This document shows, piece after piece, positions 8,197 to 15,023 of a stretch of DNA of 28,526 nucleotides. Source of the DNA: DASYSL01 sp036003365 (GTDB taxonomy: Bacteria > Eisenbacteria > RBG-16-71-46 > DASYSL01). The notes below the pieces were generated by a model. That model saw nothing but the letters and a program-made list of their open reading frames with translations, had not been told where the DNA came from and searched no databases. The stretch spans positions 1-28,526 of the forward strand of contig DASYSL010000118.1 of NCBI GenBank assembly GCA_036003365.1. Direction: 5' to 3'. Both the position numbers and the translations under genes were made by a program. The first letter of the stretch is position 1, and every line of letters starts with the position of its first letter.

Positions 8197-8225
8197 GGGG
8201 CGCCGGTCCGTGTGGCCGGCGCCCC
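8197..8225 (+). terminator. Rho-independent-like terminator hairpin
   Basis: A perfect 10-bp stem, GGGGCGCCGG (8197-8206) with CCGGCGCCCC (8216-8225), has a 9-base loop and is followed by ATTTCGCGTTTT. It lies 25 bases after the stop of the membrane-protein gene. The T tract is interrupted, so efficiency is uncertain, but the stem is very stable. Confidence 0.7.
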
Positions 8226-8239
8226 ATTTCGCGTTTTCC

Positions 8240-8268
8240 TCGACGCGCAACGCGTTTCAGGCTAGGTT
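8240..8268 (+). promoter_or_regulatory. Possible sigma-70-type promoter
   Basis: TCGACG (8240-8245), a 17-base spacer and TAGGTT (8263-8268) resemble a -35/-10 pair (4 of 6 matches in the first box). It sits just after a terminator and about 25 bases before the GTG start of the methyltransferase-like gene. Prediction is from sequence only. Confidence 0.35.
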
Positions 8269-8293
8269 TTCCGCGACCCAGGGGAGGCCACGC

Positions 8294-9028
8294 GTGCGCG
8301 CGACGGACTTCGAGTTCCGTCATCGGTTCTGGATCATCTTCGCCCTGTTCTGGGCAGGCTTCGGCGCTTACGCCATCCAGCACGCCAATCTGGCAGTCGG
8401 GCTCCTGCGGGTGGCGTCGGGCGGCGCCGAGCCTTCCGCACCTGCCGTGCACGCCATCTTCGCTTTCGCTGCCCTCTTCGGTGTCGCCGCGGGGGCGCTG
8501 CGCAGCTGGGCTTCGGCCTATCTGCGCAGCGGCATCGTGCACGACACGGCGCTCCACGCCGAAGGTCTCGTCGCCGACGGACCTTTCCGCTTCGTGCGCA
8601 ATCCTCTCTATCTGGGCAACATTCTCCTCGCCCTTGGCATGGCGCTCCTCATGAGCCCTCTGGGCGCATTGGTCGTCGTCGTCGGCCAGACGATCTTTCT
8701 TCTGCGCTTGATCCGGCGCGAAGAGTGGGAGCTGGCACAGGCGGAGGGCGATCGCTTCGCCGCCTACAAGGCCGCGGTGCCCATGCTCATACCCTCGCTC
8801 ACGCCGCGTGTGCCCTCCGGCCGCACCGAGCCGCACATCGTCGAGGGGATCGTCGGCGAGTCGTTCACGTGGATCCTCGTGCTCGCCATGGCCGTGTTTG
8901 CCTTCACTTTGAATTCACGCCTCATCCCGTACTTCGTAGGTGTCGGATTCCTCGTGTATTGGCTGCTCTTCGTAGTCTGGAAAAAGCGCGGGCGCGCCGG
9001 ATCCGGCGCCGCCAAGGCGGCCGGGTGA
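8294..9028 (+). CDS. Isoprenylcysteine carboxylmethyltransferase-like integral membrane protein
   Basis: A 244-residue polytopic membrane protein with about five to six hydrophobic helices. The segment FRFVRNPLYLGNILLALGMAL (about residues 98-118) and the following REEWELAQAEGDRFAAYKAAV are the cofactor-binding and helix-turn elements of the ICMT/phospholipid methyltransferase superfamily, which uses S-adenosylmethionine to methylate small lipophilic acceptors in the membrane. Bacterial members have varied or unknown acceptors. The C-terminal roughly 60 residues add two more helices after the usual core. The GTG start at 8294 is supported by GGGGAGG 6 bases upstream. It is followed after about 50 bases by the msrB gene. 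Confidence 0.85.
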   Translation: MRATDFEFRHRFWIIFALFWAGFGAYAIQHANLAVGLLRVASGGAEPSAPAVHAIFAFAALFGVAAGALRSWASAYLRSGIVHDTALHAEGLVADGPFRFVRNPLYLGNILLALGMALLMSPLGALVVVVGQTIFLLRLIRREEWELAQAEGDRFAAYKAAVPMLIPSLTPRVPSGRTEPHIVEGIVGESFTWILVLAMAVFAFTLNSRLIPYFVGVGFLVYWLLFVVWKKRGRAGSGAAKAAG

Positions 9029-9076
9029 TAGAATGGGCTCGTTCGCCCCGCCAAGATGAAAGCGAGGAGTGTGGTC

Positions 9077-9604
9077 GTGAATCGCTCCGCCCGCGTCACC
9101 TGGCTCGTGGCTGCCGGCCTGTGTGCCGCGCTCATCCTCGTGGTCGCCTCGCCGTCGCACTCGGCCAGGAACACCAAGCCCGTCGATCCCTTCGCGGCAG
9201 CCCTTGCCGAGACGGTGGGCAAAGTCGTGAAGTCCGAAGCCGAATGGAAGCGCACGCTTCCCCCCGAGACGTTCCACGTCTTGCGCGAGCAGGGCACCGA
9301 GATCTCCTTCACTGGCAATCTGTGGAACGTGCACGACAAGGGCATCTACCGCTGTGCGGGCTGCGGCCTCGCCCTTTTCAGCTCCAAGACCAAGTTCGAG
9401 TCGGGCACCGGCTGGCCCAGCTTCTACCAGCCGATCGCTGCCTCGCATGTCCGGGTGCGCCAGGATCGCGACGGTGAGCGCGACGAGGTGCTGTGTGCGC
9501 GCTGTGGGGGCCATCTCGGTCACGTGTTCGACGACGGCCCGCCACCGACCGGACTCCGCTACTGCATGAACTCGGCCGCTCTTCGGCTCGACCGCATAAA
9601 ATAG
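9077..9604 (+). CDS. msrB: Peptide-methionine (R)-S-oxide reductase MsrB, envelope-targeted
   Basis: A 175-residue MsrB with an N-terminal hydrophobic signal or anchor (about residues 7-28). The core carries the structural zinc pairs CAGC and CARC, the motifs GTGWPSFYQPI and GGHLGHVFDDGP, and the catalytic RYCMNSAALRL, in which the Cys is the nucleophile. It reduces methionine-R-sulfoxide in proteins, here probably on the periplasmic side. I prefer the GTG at 9077, with GAGGAG 7 bases upstream; an in-frame ATG at 9056 has no ribosome site. MsrA, the S-isomer enzyme, lies 1.2 kb downstream and is also exported, suggesting a paired envelope repair function. No thioredoxin-like electron donor is fused or adjacent. 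Confidence 0.95.
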   Translation: MNRSARVTWLVAAGLCAALILVVASPSHSARNTKPVDPFAAALAETVGKVVKSEAEWKRTLPPETFHVLREQGTEISFTGNLWNVHDKGIYRCAGCGLALFSSKTKFESGTGWPSFYQPIAASHVRVRQDRDGERDEVLCARCGGHLGHVFDDGPPPTGLRYCMNSAALRLDRIK

Positions 9605-9608
9605 GGTG

Positions 9609-10232
9609 ATGCGCGCGCGGATCGCGCCCGTCGTCTTCGGCCTTGCGATCGCGCTCGGCGCGGGCTGTGCGCACCAATCACACGAGACCGCGGCTCTGCA
9701 AGGGACGATCAAGGCCGCGCCGGGGCGGCATCATCGGACGTCGATCGAGGATACGGTCATCTATCTGGTGAGCCAGAGCGGCGCGGCCGCGCTCGCTCCC
9801 GCTCCCGCGCATCAAGCGCCCATGATCGTGACGGAAGATGCGAATGGCCTTCGCCCGAAGGTGGTCGCGCTACCCGTCGGCTCGCGGGTCGAATTTCGCA
9901 ACCACGACCAGGTCTTTCACAAGCCCTTCAGCATCTCGCCCGCGCAACCGTTCCACACGGGCGCCCTGGCGCCCGGGGAGAGCCACACGGTTCTCTTCGA
10001 TCACACCGGATCCATCCACGTGTTCTGCGAGCTGCACCCGGGCGAGAGTGCCTTCATCTATGTCGTGCCCACACGGAACTTTACCCGCGCCGATCCGCAC
10101 GGCCGTTTCCACTTCTGGGGGGTGGCGCCCGGGGCCTATACCCTGCGCACCTGGCACCCGGAGCGCGGCGAGACCAGCCAGGCTGTCGTGGTGCCCAGCC
10201 ACGGAGAGCTCCGGGTCACCATTACCGACTGA
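9609..10232 (+). CDS. Cupredoxin-like lipoprotein with carboxypeptidase-regulatory-type tail
   Basis: A 207-residue exported protein with a signal ending in a lipobox-like ALGAGC (Cys20). The middle (about residues 75-155) is a plastocyanin-type fold with candidate copper ligands His104, Cys140 and His143 (FCELHP). The usual axial Met, three residues after the second His, is replaced by Glu146. The C-terminus (about 160-207) resembles a carboxypeptidase regulatory or peptidase-associated beta domain (RFHFWGVAPGAYTLRTWHP). Related proteins are found near methylamine-utilisation and denitrification genes. It starts 4 bases after the msrB stop (GTGATG; ATG at 9609 preferred), so the two are probably co-transcribed. 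A role as electron carrier or copper scavenger is inference. Confidence 0.85.
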   Translation: MRARIAPVVFGLAIALGAGCAHQSHETAALQGTIKAAPGRHHRTSIEDTVIYLVSQSGAAALAPAPAHQAPMIVTEDANGLRPKVVALPVGSRVEFRNHDQVFHKPFSISPAQPFHTGALAPGESHTVLFDHTGSIHVFCELHPGESAFIYVVPTRNFTRADPHGRFHFWGVAPGAYTLRTWHPERGETSQAVVVPSHGELRVTITD

Positions 10233-10267
10233 TCGAGTGGGGATTCCCTTCCGGGCGGGAGCGTCTT

Positions 10268-10738
10268 ATGATAGGACCAGCTCACCTGAAGCCCCCGGGA
10301 GCGCGGAAAGGCCTCCACTCCATGGAGCCAATTTCTTCCAGACGGGGCGCCTCCGACCTTTCGAAAACTCTCCGCGTCCTGGTCGTCGACGACCATCTCG
10401 ACTCCGCAACCAGCATGCAGCTCCTGATCGGTCGCAAGCACCATCAAGTGGAAGTCGCTTGCGACGGCGCGGAGGCACTGCGCGTGGGCGACGCTCTCAA
10501 ACCACGTCTCGTGCTTCTCGATTTGAGCCTTTCTGGCAAAGATGGCCTCGAGGTTGCGCGCGAGATGCGGGCGACCGAGTGGGGCAAGAGCGCCATCCTG
10601 GTCGCCACCACGGGCTGGGGACCGGAAGCCGACCACCAGCGCGCGCTGGATGCCGGCTTCGACCGGCACCTGACCAAGCCCATCGAGCCCGACACTCTCT
10701 ACCGGCTCCTGGAATCGATCGCCAGGGAAGCCGCCTGA
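10268..10738 (+). CDS. Receiver-only response regulator (CheY-like)
   Basis: A 156-residue protein consisting of one receiver domain after a roughly 33-residue N-terminal extension. Acidic pair Asp41/Asp42 (VVDDH), phosphoacceptor Asp85 (LVLLDLSL), the switch Thr in VATTGWG and Lys137 (LTKPIEP) are all present, so it should be phosphorylatable. There is no output domain, so it acts by protein contact or as a phosphorelay link; no histidine kinase is in the window. The ATG at 10268 has GGGAG 6 bases upstream. The ATG at 10322 (MEPISS) is the alternative, with GGAAAGG at longer spacing, and would remove most of the extension. It lies between the cupredoxin-like and MsrA genes. Confidence 0.9.
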   Translation: MIGPAHLKPPGARKGLHSMEPISSRRGASDLSKTLRVLVVDDHLDSATSMQLLIGRKHHQVEVACDGAEALRVGDALKPRLVLLDLSLSGKDGLEVAREMRATEWGKSAILVATTGWGPEADHQRALDAGFDRHLTKPIEPDTLYRLLESIAREAA

Positions 10739-10848
10739 CGGCCCTCCCGGCTTCCGTCCAGTTGCTGTAAATTGCTCTCGCCTGGGCTCTTGGCGCGGAA
10801 CCCGGCGAACCGTCCGCCACTCCAAGATGGAGGAAAGAGAGGTTCGCC

Positions 10849-11541
10849 ATGCCCCTTCATGAGAGGAGCGCCCGCGTGCTTCGGCTTCGCCATCCTTCGA
10901 TCCGTTTCGCTGCCGCGCTGATCGCGCTCGCCCTCGTCGCGTCGGAAGCGGCTCCCGCGTGGGCCGCTCCCCAGGGATCCAGGCCCGGAAAGGGACCGAT
11001 GTCGCATCGCACGGAGACGGCCGTCCTGGCCGGCGGATGCTTTTGGTGTCTCGAGGCCATTTTCGAGGACTTGAAGGGGGTCGAGCACGTGACCTCGGGG
11101 TTCTCCGGCGGCACCGTCGCCAACCCGACCTACGACCAGGTGTGCACCGGCTCGACCGGGCACGCCGAGAGCGTGCAGATCACCTTCGATCCGTCGGTAA
11201 TCTCGTATCACGATCTCGTGCAGATCTTCTTCGCCTTCCACGATCCGACGACGCTCAACCGGCAGGGCGGCGACGAGGGCACGCAGTACCGCTCGGCCAT
11301 CTTCTACAACAGTCCCGAGCAGGAGAAAACGGCGCGCGCGGTGATCGCCGATCTCACCAAGGAGAAGATCTACGATCGGCCGATCGTCACCCAGGTCGTG
11401 CCCTTCAAGTCGTTCTACTCGGCCGAGAAGTATCACCAGGAGTACTACAAGAAGAACGGCGGCCAGCCCTATTGTCAGTTCGTGATCTCGCCCAAGGTGG
11501 CCAAGCTCAAGAAGCTGTACGCGGCGCGCTTGAAATCGTGA
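10849..11541 (+). CDS. msrA: Peptide-methionine (S)-S-oxide reductase MsrA, exported
   Basis: A 230-residue MsrA with an N-terminal signal peptide (hydrophobic about residues 18-40, ending AWA). The catalytic motif GGCFWCLEAIF has the nucleophilic Cys. Downstream motifs GHAESVQITFDP, FFAFHDPTTLNRQGGDEGTQYRS and the C-terminal GGQPYCQF with a probable resolving Cys are all intact. It repairs methionine-S-sulfoxide in proteins, most likely in the periplasm. The ATG at 10849 has GAGAGG 6 bases upstream. Two small membrane-protein genes follow at 47 bases and may be co-transcribed. Together with the exported MsrB upstream it gives both stereoisomer activities in the same compartment. Confidence 0.96.
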   Translation: MPLHERSARVLRLRHPSIRFAAALIALALVASEAAPAWAAPQGSRPGKGPMSHRTETAVLAGGCFWCLEAIFEDLKGVEHVTSGFSGGTVANPTYDQVCTGSTGHAESVQITFDPSVISYHDLVQIFFAFHDPTTLNRQGGDEGTQYRSAIFYNSPEQEKTARAVIADLTKEKIYDRPIVTQVVPFKSFYSAEKYHQEYYKKNGGQPYCQFVISPKVAKLKKLYAARLKS

Positions 11542-11587
11542 GTCGCGATTCCCGGAGAAGCGAAGCAACGAAGGAGGGTTACGAAGA

Positions 11588-12037
11588 GTGACCCTCCTTC
11601 TCTTGCTCGTCCACACGATCACTTCGGCTCTCTTGTGGGGGGCGGTGACGCATCAGGCGCTGGCCGTGTCGTGGCCGGCGCGCGGCGCGCGTGACGGCTG
11701 GTGGACGACGGTGCGCTCGGTGCGCGCCGAGCGCTACGTGCTCGCGGTCGTCGTTCTCTTCTGCACCACACTGTCGTTGGGCGCCTTCTTGTATCCGCCG
11801 TTTCGTGTCGACGTGCGCGCCGCCTACCTCGACGCGCACGTGCCGTGGGGGACCGGGCTCTTCGAGCTCAAGGAGCACGCCGCCGCCATGGGGCTGGCTC
11901 TCTTACCTCTCTACTGGGCGTCGTGGCGTGATCCCGAGGGCGTGCGTGTGCGCCGCGCCACCACGCTCACTCTCGCCTTCATCGTGTGGTTCAACTTCCT
12001 GATTGGCCACGTGGTCAACAACCTGCACGGCCTATGA
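11588..12037 (+). CDS. Four-helix membrane protein with conserved-looking intramembrane histidines
   Basis: A 149-residue integral membrane protein with about four helices (near residues 2-26, 50-70, 95-112 and 124-143). Several His residues fall in or next to helices: His9 and His22 in the first, a His in ELKEHAAAMGL in the third, and two in IGHVVNNLHG at the end. This could be a b-heme or metal site, but that is speculation. I do not recognise a named family. The GTG at 11588 has AAGGAGGG 9 bases upstream. Its stop overlaps the ATG of the next gene (ATGA), so the two products are probably made together and may interact. It follows msrA by 46 bases. Confidence 0.8.
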   Translation: MTLLLLLVHTITSALLWGAVTHQALAVSWPARGARDGWWTTVRSVRAERYVLAVVVLFCTTLSLGAFLYPPFRVDVRAAYLDAHVPWGTGLFELKEHAAAMGLALLPLYWASWRDPEGVRVRRATTLTLAFIVWFNFLIGHVVNNLHGL

Positions 12038-12333
12038 GACCTGCGCGCGGCCCTTGGGCGACGATCGGCATGGCGCTGAGCTATGTCCTGGCGGTGGTGC
12101 ACGTCTTGCCGCGCTTGCTGTTCTATCCGCGACTGGGGACCTGGAGCCTGCAAGCCGTGCAGGGTGAGCCCTCGATCAGCTGGTACGGCTATGTGGCCTG
12201 GGCGTTGGTGGGCGGAGCGGTAGGTGCTGCGATCGGTGCGCGGGTTCGCGCGCCGTGGCGGCTCGCTCTCGCCGTGCCGCTCTTGATCTTGCTCGGTTTG
12301 TTCATCGGTCAGAAGAAGTGGTTCGGCCTTTAG
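12034..12333 (+). CDS. Small three-helix membrane protein
   Basis: A 99-residue hydrophobic protein with about three helices: MALSYVLAVVHVLPRLLF near residue 13, GYVAWALVGGAVGAAIGA near 51, and LALAVPLLILLGLFIG near 77. It ends in the basic QKKWFGL. The start ATG overlaps the TGA of the upstream four-helix protein, a coupling signal. No family is recognised. A single His lies in the first helix. It ends 4 bases before the tail of the convergent aldolase gene, leaving no room for a separate terminator between them. Confidence 0.75.
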   Translation: MRPARGPWATIGMALSYVLAVVHVLPRLLFYPRLGTWSLQAVQGEPSISWYGYVAWALVGGAVGAAIGARVRAPWRLALAVPLLILLGLFIGQKKWFGL

Positions 12334-12337
12334 ACCC

Positions 12338-12976
12338 TCAACGCTGACCGTAGTCTCTGAAGCGCTCCAAGGCTTCCGCCATGTCCTCGCGTGACAGGAT
12401 GGCGACGTTCCCGATGGCGAGCGCCGAAACATATTGCGCCGCCAATTCTTCCAATTCAGTCATGAGATCGAGGGCGGCAGGCAGGGCCTTGCCGACGGCC
12501 ACCGCGCCGTGGTTCGCGAGCAGGCAGGCGCGCCGGTCGGCCAGGGCCAGGGCCGCGACCTGGGCCAGCTCTTCCGTGCCGAAGGGCGCGTAGGGGGCGC
12601 AGCGGATCGAGTCGCCACCGGCGATCGCCACCATATAGTGGAACGCGGGAATCGGACGCTCCGTGCAGGCCAGGGCGGTGGCGTGGCGCGGATGCGCGTG
12701 CACGATGGCGCCGACCTCGGCGCGCGCGGCGTACACGCCGAGATGGAGCCGCCACTCGCTCGAGGGCGTGAGGTGTCCTTCCACGACCCGGCCCGAGCCG
12801 TCCACGTGCACGATGTCGCTTGCCGTCATCGCGCCATAGGCCACGCCCGAGGGCGTGATCCACATGCCGGCTCCGTCGCGCACGCTGACGTTGCCCGAGG
12901 TTCCCGCCGTGAGCCCGCGCGCGGGCAGCTCGCGCGCCGCCACCACCAGGTCGTTGCGCAGCTTCCACGTGCTCAC
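12338..12976 (-). CDS. Class II aldolase/adducin family sugar-phosphate aldolase
   Basis: A 212-residue class II aldolase. The zinc ligands His93, His95 (HAHPRH) and His156 (ANHGAVAVG) and the catalytic Glu74 (SSEWRLHL) all fall where FucA has them, so it should be an active metal-dependent enzyme. Candidate reactions are retro-aldol cleavage of 5-methylthioribulose-1-phosphate or 5-deoxyribulose-1-phosphate to dihydroxyacetone phosphate and an aldehyde. MtnB-type dehydratase activity on the same substrate is also possible, because the families are homologous. The GTG start overlaps the TGA of mtnA (GTGA), tying it to MtnA's product. That context favours a methylthioadenosine or 5-deoxyribose disposal route over L-fucose use. 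Confidence 0.9.
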   Translation of the reverse strand: MSTWKLRNDLVVAARELPARGLTAGTSGNVSVRDGAGMWITPSGVAYGAMTASDIVHVDGSGRVVEGHLTPSSEWRLHLGVYAARAEVGAIVHAHPRHATALACTERPIPAFHYMVAIAGGDSIRCAPYAPFGTEELAQVAALALADRRACLLANHGAVAVGKALPAALDLMTELEELAAQYVSALAIGNVAILSREDMAEALERFRDYGQR

Positions 12977-14064
12977 GAGCGCGCCCGTGCCAGTGCGGCG
13001 AGGCCTTCCGCGTTGACCGGGAAGATGCCGCGCTCGGTGATGAGGGCGGTGACATAGCGCGCCGGCGTCACGTCGAAGGCGAAGTTCATGGCCTGCGTGG
13101 CGGGAGGAGAAATGGCGACCGTGTGCTCGGCGCCGTCGGCGGCCCGGCCGAGCACGTGCGTGACTTCGCTGCCGTCGCGGCGTTCGATGGGAATCTCGGC
13201 CAGCGCGTCTTGGATCTCCCAGTCGATGCTCGAATAGGGCAAAGCCACGTAGAACGGCACCCGGTTGTCGGCCGCGGCCAAGGCCAGCGGATAGGTGCCG
13301 ATCTTGTTGCACACGTCGCCCGCGGCCGTGGTGCGGTCGGATCCCACGAGACAGAGATCGACGAGGCCGCGCTGCAGGAGATGGCCGGCGGAGCTGTCGG
13401 AGACGAGCGTGTGCGGCACGTCATGCTGTCCCAGCTCCCACGCCGTGAGGCGTGCGCCCTGGCTCCGTGGCCGCGTCTCGTCCACCCACACGTGCACGGG
13501 AATGCCGGCGTCGTGCGTCTGGTACACGCACGAGAGCGCGGTTCCCCAATCCACCGTCGCAAGCCAGCCTGCATTGCAGTGGGTCAAGATCTCGAGCTGC
13601 TTCTTGCCGGGCGCGCGCCGCTGCCAGATCTCGCGGGTCACGGTCAGACCATGGGCGCCGATGGCGCGGGACACCTCGACATCGTCGTCCGCGAGACGGT
13701 GCGCGCAGACGAGCGCACGAGCGGCGCGCTCGCTCGCCGGCGCGTCGGCGATCGCGGCCCGGACGCGATCGAGCGCCCAGCGCAGATTCACCGCCGTGGG
13801 GCGGGTGGCCAGGAGATCGGCGACCGCACGCTCCTCGGCACCGGGGTCCTGACGCAGGGCGAGAGCCAGACCGTAGGCCGCGACCACGCCGATGAGCGGC
13901 GCGCCACGCACGCGCATGGTGCGAATGGCATCGCAAACCTCGGCCACGCTCCGCAAGCTCACGACCCGGAAGTCGTGCGGGAGAGCGGTCTGGTCGACGA
14001 TGCGAAGCGCGGCTTCGGACTCGTCCCACCAAGCGCTTCGGTAATGTTTGCCTTGGACATTCAT
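12973..14064 (-). CDS. mtnA: S-methyl-5-thioribose-1-phosphate isomerase
   Basis: A 363-residue MtnA of normal length. The family motif MRVRGAPLIGV (about residues 50-60), the catalytic Cys163 in THCNAGWLAT and the catalytic Asp243 in GSDRTTAAGDVCNKIGTY are all intact. It converts 5-methylthioribose-1-phosphate (or 5-deoxyribose-1-phosphate) to the ribulose form in the cytoplasm. The aldolase gene follows with a four-base overlap. The expected kinase MtnK or phosphorylase MtnP, and the later methionine-salvage enzymes MtnW/X/D/E, are absent from the window. The ATG at 14064 has only a weak ribosome site, so the start is taken from family fit. Confidence 0.95.
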   Translation of the reverse strand: MNVQGKHYRSAWWDESEAALRIVDQTALPHDFRVVSLRSVAEVCDAIRTMRVRGAPLIGVVAAYGLALALRQDPGAEERAVADLLATRPTAVNLRWALDRVRAAIADAPASERAARALVCAHRLADDDVEVSRAIGAHGLTVTREIWQRRAPGKKQLEILTHCNAGWLATVDWGTALSCVYQTHDAGIPVHVWVDETRPRSQGARLTAWELGQHDVPHTLVSDSSAGHLLQRGLVDLCLVGSDRTTAAGDVCNKIGTYPLALAAADNRVPFYVALPYSSIDWEIQDALAEIPIERRDGSEVTHVLGRAADGAEHTVAISPPATQAMNFAFDVTPARYVTALITERGIFPVNAEGLAALARARS

Positions 14065-14245
14065 GAGAGTGAGAGACGCATTCTCCGGAAGTTCACGCGC
14101 GGAATCAAGCTGCCGGCTGATCGCGGGTCCGGTTGTCTCTCGAGGTGAGCCTGCCCCTGGCCGGACTGGAGCCGGCTTCAGAAGCTTGGATGAAAGCGCC
14201 CCAGAGCGCGGCCGAGATGGTCAGCCGCGAGCTCTGCGACGTGCG

Positions 14246-14716
14246 CTAGCGGCTACGCGAACGGCTCGAGCCGCGCTCCCGCGCGCGCGTGCGTGCGGCT
14301 TTGCGCGCCGAAGCGCTGCGTGAGCTGGCCGAGCGCCGCTTGGACGAGCTTCGCGCCTGGCGCGCCAGCGACGTACGCGACGCCGCCGAATGGCCCTCGC
14401 GCTCGAGCGCGTGCAAGGTGGCGCGTGAGCGTGTCGCCGACTTCCGGCGCGAGCGCCCGCTCCGTCCTTTCGTCGTATCCTGCGATGCCTTGCGGCGCGT
14501 CGCGCTGGAGCCTTTGCTCGGCGGCTTGAGCGCGACCCCGGCGCGGCGGGCCTTCGAGAGCCCGATGGCGATGGCCTGCTTGGTGGAGCGGGCGCCGTGC
14601 TTGCCCTCGCGAATGTGATCCATCTCCTCGCGCACGAATTCGCCGGCCTGCGTGCTGGGCGACTTTCCCTCGCGCTTGTCCTCTTGGGCACGCTCGAGTG
14701 TCTTCTTGTCTGGCAT
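14246..14716 (-). CDS. DUF6496-type small basic protein
   Basis: A 156-residue, strongly basic protein. The N-terminal roughly 60 residues (KREGKSPSTQAGEFVREEMD, then HIREGKHGARSTKQAIAIGL) match the DUF6496 pattern I recall from many bacteria. The remainder is Ser/Arg/Lys/Ala-rich low complexity resembling histone-H1-like or nucleoid-associated tails, so DNA or RNA binding is a fair guess but unproven. The ATG at 14716 has AGGGAGG 5 bases upstream. Immediately upstream is an AT-richer region with nested inverted repeats that would form its 5' leader or operator. About 180 bases without recognisable content separate its stop from mtnA. Confidence 0.85.
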   Translation of the reverse strand: MPDKKTLERAQEDKREGKSPSTQAGEFVREEMDHIREGKHGARSTKQAIAIGLSKARRAGVALKPPSKGSSATRRKASQDTTKGRSGRSRRKSATRSRATLHALEREGHSAASRTSLARQARSSSKRRSASSRSASARKAARTRARERGSSRSRSR

Positions 14717-14748
14717 GGCTGCCTCCCTGAAAACACCCCAAAAACAGT

Positions 14749-14800
14749 CCCGACCGGTTGGTGTCTTCGAACAATGTTCGAAGGTCCAGTTCCGGTCGGG
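14749..14800. repeat. Nested inverted repeat: outer 9-bp stem around an 8-bp palindrome
   Basis: CCCGACCGG (14749-14757) pairs perfectly with CCGGTCGGG (14792-14800). Inside, CTTCGAAC (14765-14772) pairs perfectly with GTTCGAAG (14776-14783) around AAT. As RNA it would be a two-tier hairpin with an internal loop. As DNA the inner part looks like a dimer operator. It lies 33 bases upstream of the DUF6496-type start on the minus strand. The inner half-sites resemble the GAAC/GTTC of Gram-positive LexA boxes, but the spacer is 3 rather than 4. Confidence 0.7.
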
Positions 14801-14868
14801 TTACCACGAGGCTCGTTTTTGGCTTTGAAGAACAAGTCTTCGTTTCCAAAGGAGCCTTCGTGGTCACC
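14799..14868. repeat. Second imperfect inverted repeat with inner hairpin
   Basis: GGTtACCACGAGGCTC (14799-14814) pairs with GAGCCtTCGTGGTcACC (14852-14868), allowing one bulge and one mismatch. An inner stem, GAAGA (14827-14831) with TCTTC (14837-14841), has a 5-base loop. It directly follows the first nested repeat, so the two form a tandem structured block of about 120 bases between the divergent DUF6496-type and patatin genes. Confidence 0.55.
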
Positions 14869-15023
14869 TCGGACAGAGAGCAAGCACGGGGCCAAACCAT
14901 CGACATTGTCGCGGCGATACTTGCGCGCGCGTTCGCGTGCACGTGAGATGCTCGAATGTACAAAAGGGGACGAAAGAAGTGTCGCAGTTGATCTGGCAGG
15001 CCTGAAGCGTCCATGCTCCGTAC
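14869..15023. other. Remainder of the divergent intergenic region before the patatin gene
   Basis: With the structured repeats this completes a roughly 307-base gap between the starts at 14716 and 15024. The stretch is richer in A and T than its surroundings (for example GAATGTACAAAAGGGGACGA near 14953) and should contain the promoter of the patatin gene. I could not identify a reliable -35/-10 pair or a strong ribosome site before the GTG at 15024. Confidence 0.35.

Noticed and set aside
9056..9076. ATG at 9056 as the start of msrB
   Set aside because: It has no ribosome site, while the GTG at 9077 has GAGGAG at 7 bases and keeps the whole signal segment.
14765..14783. LexA (SOS) box at CTTCGAACAATGTTCGAAG
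   Set aside because: The half-sites fit GAAC/GTTC, but the spacer is 3 bases rather than the required 4, and the downstream gene is not an SOS gene. Retained only as a palindrome.
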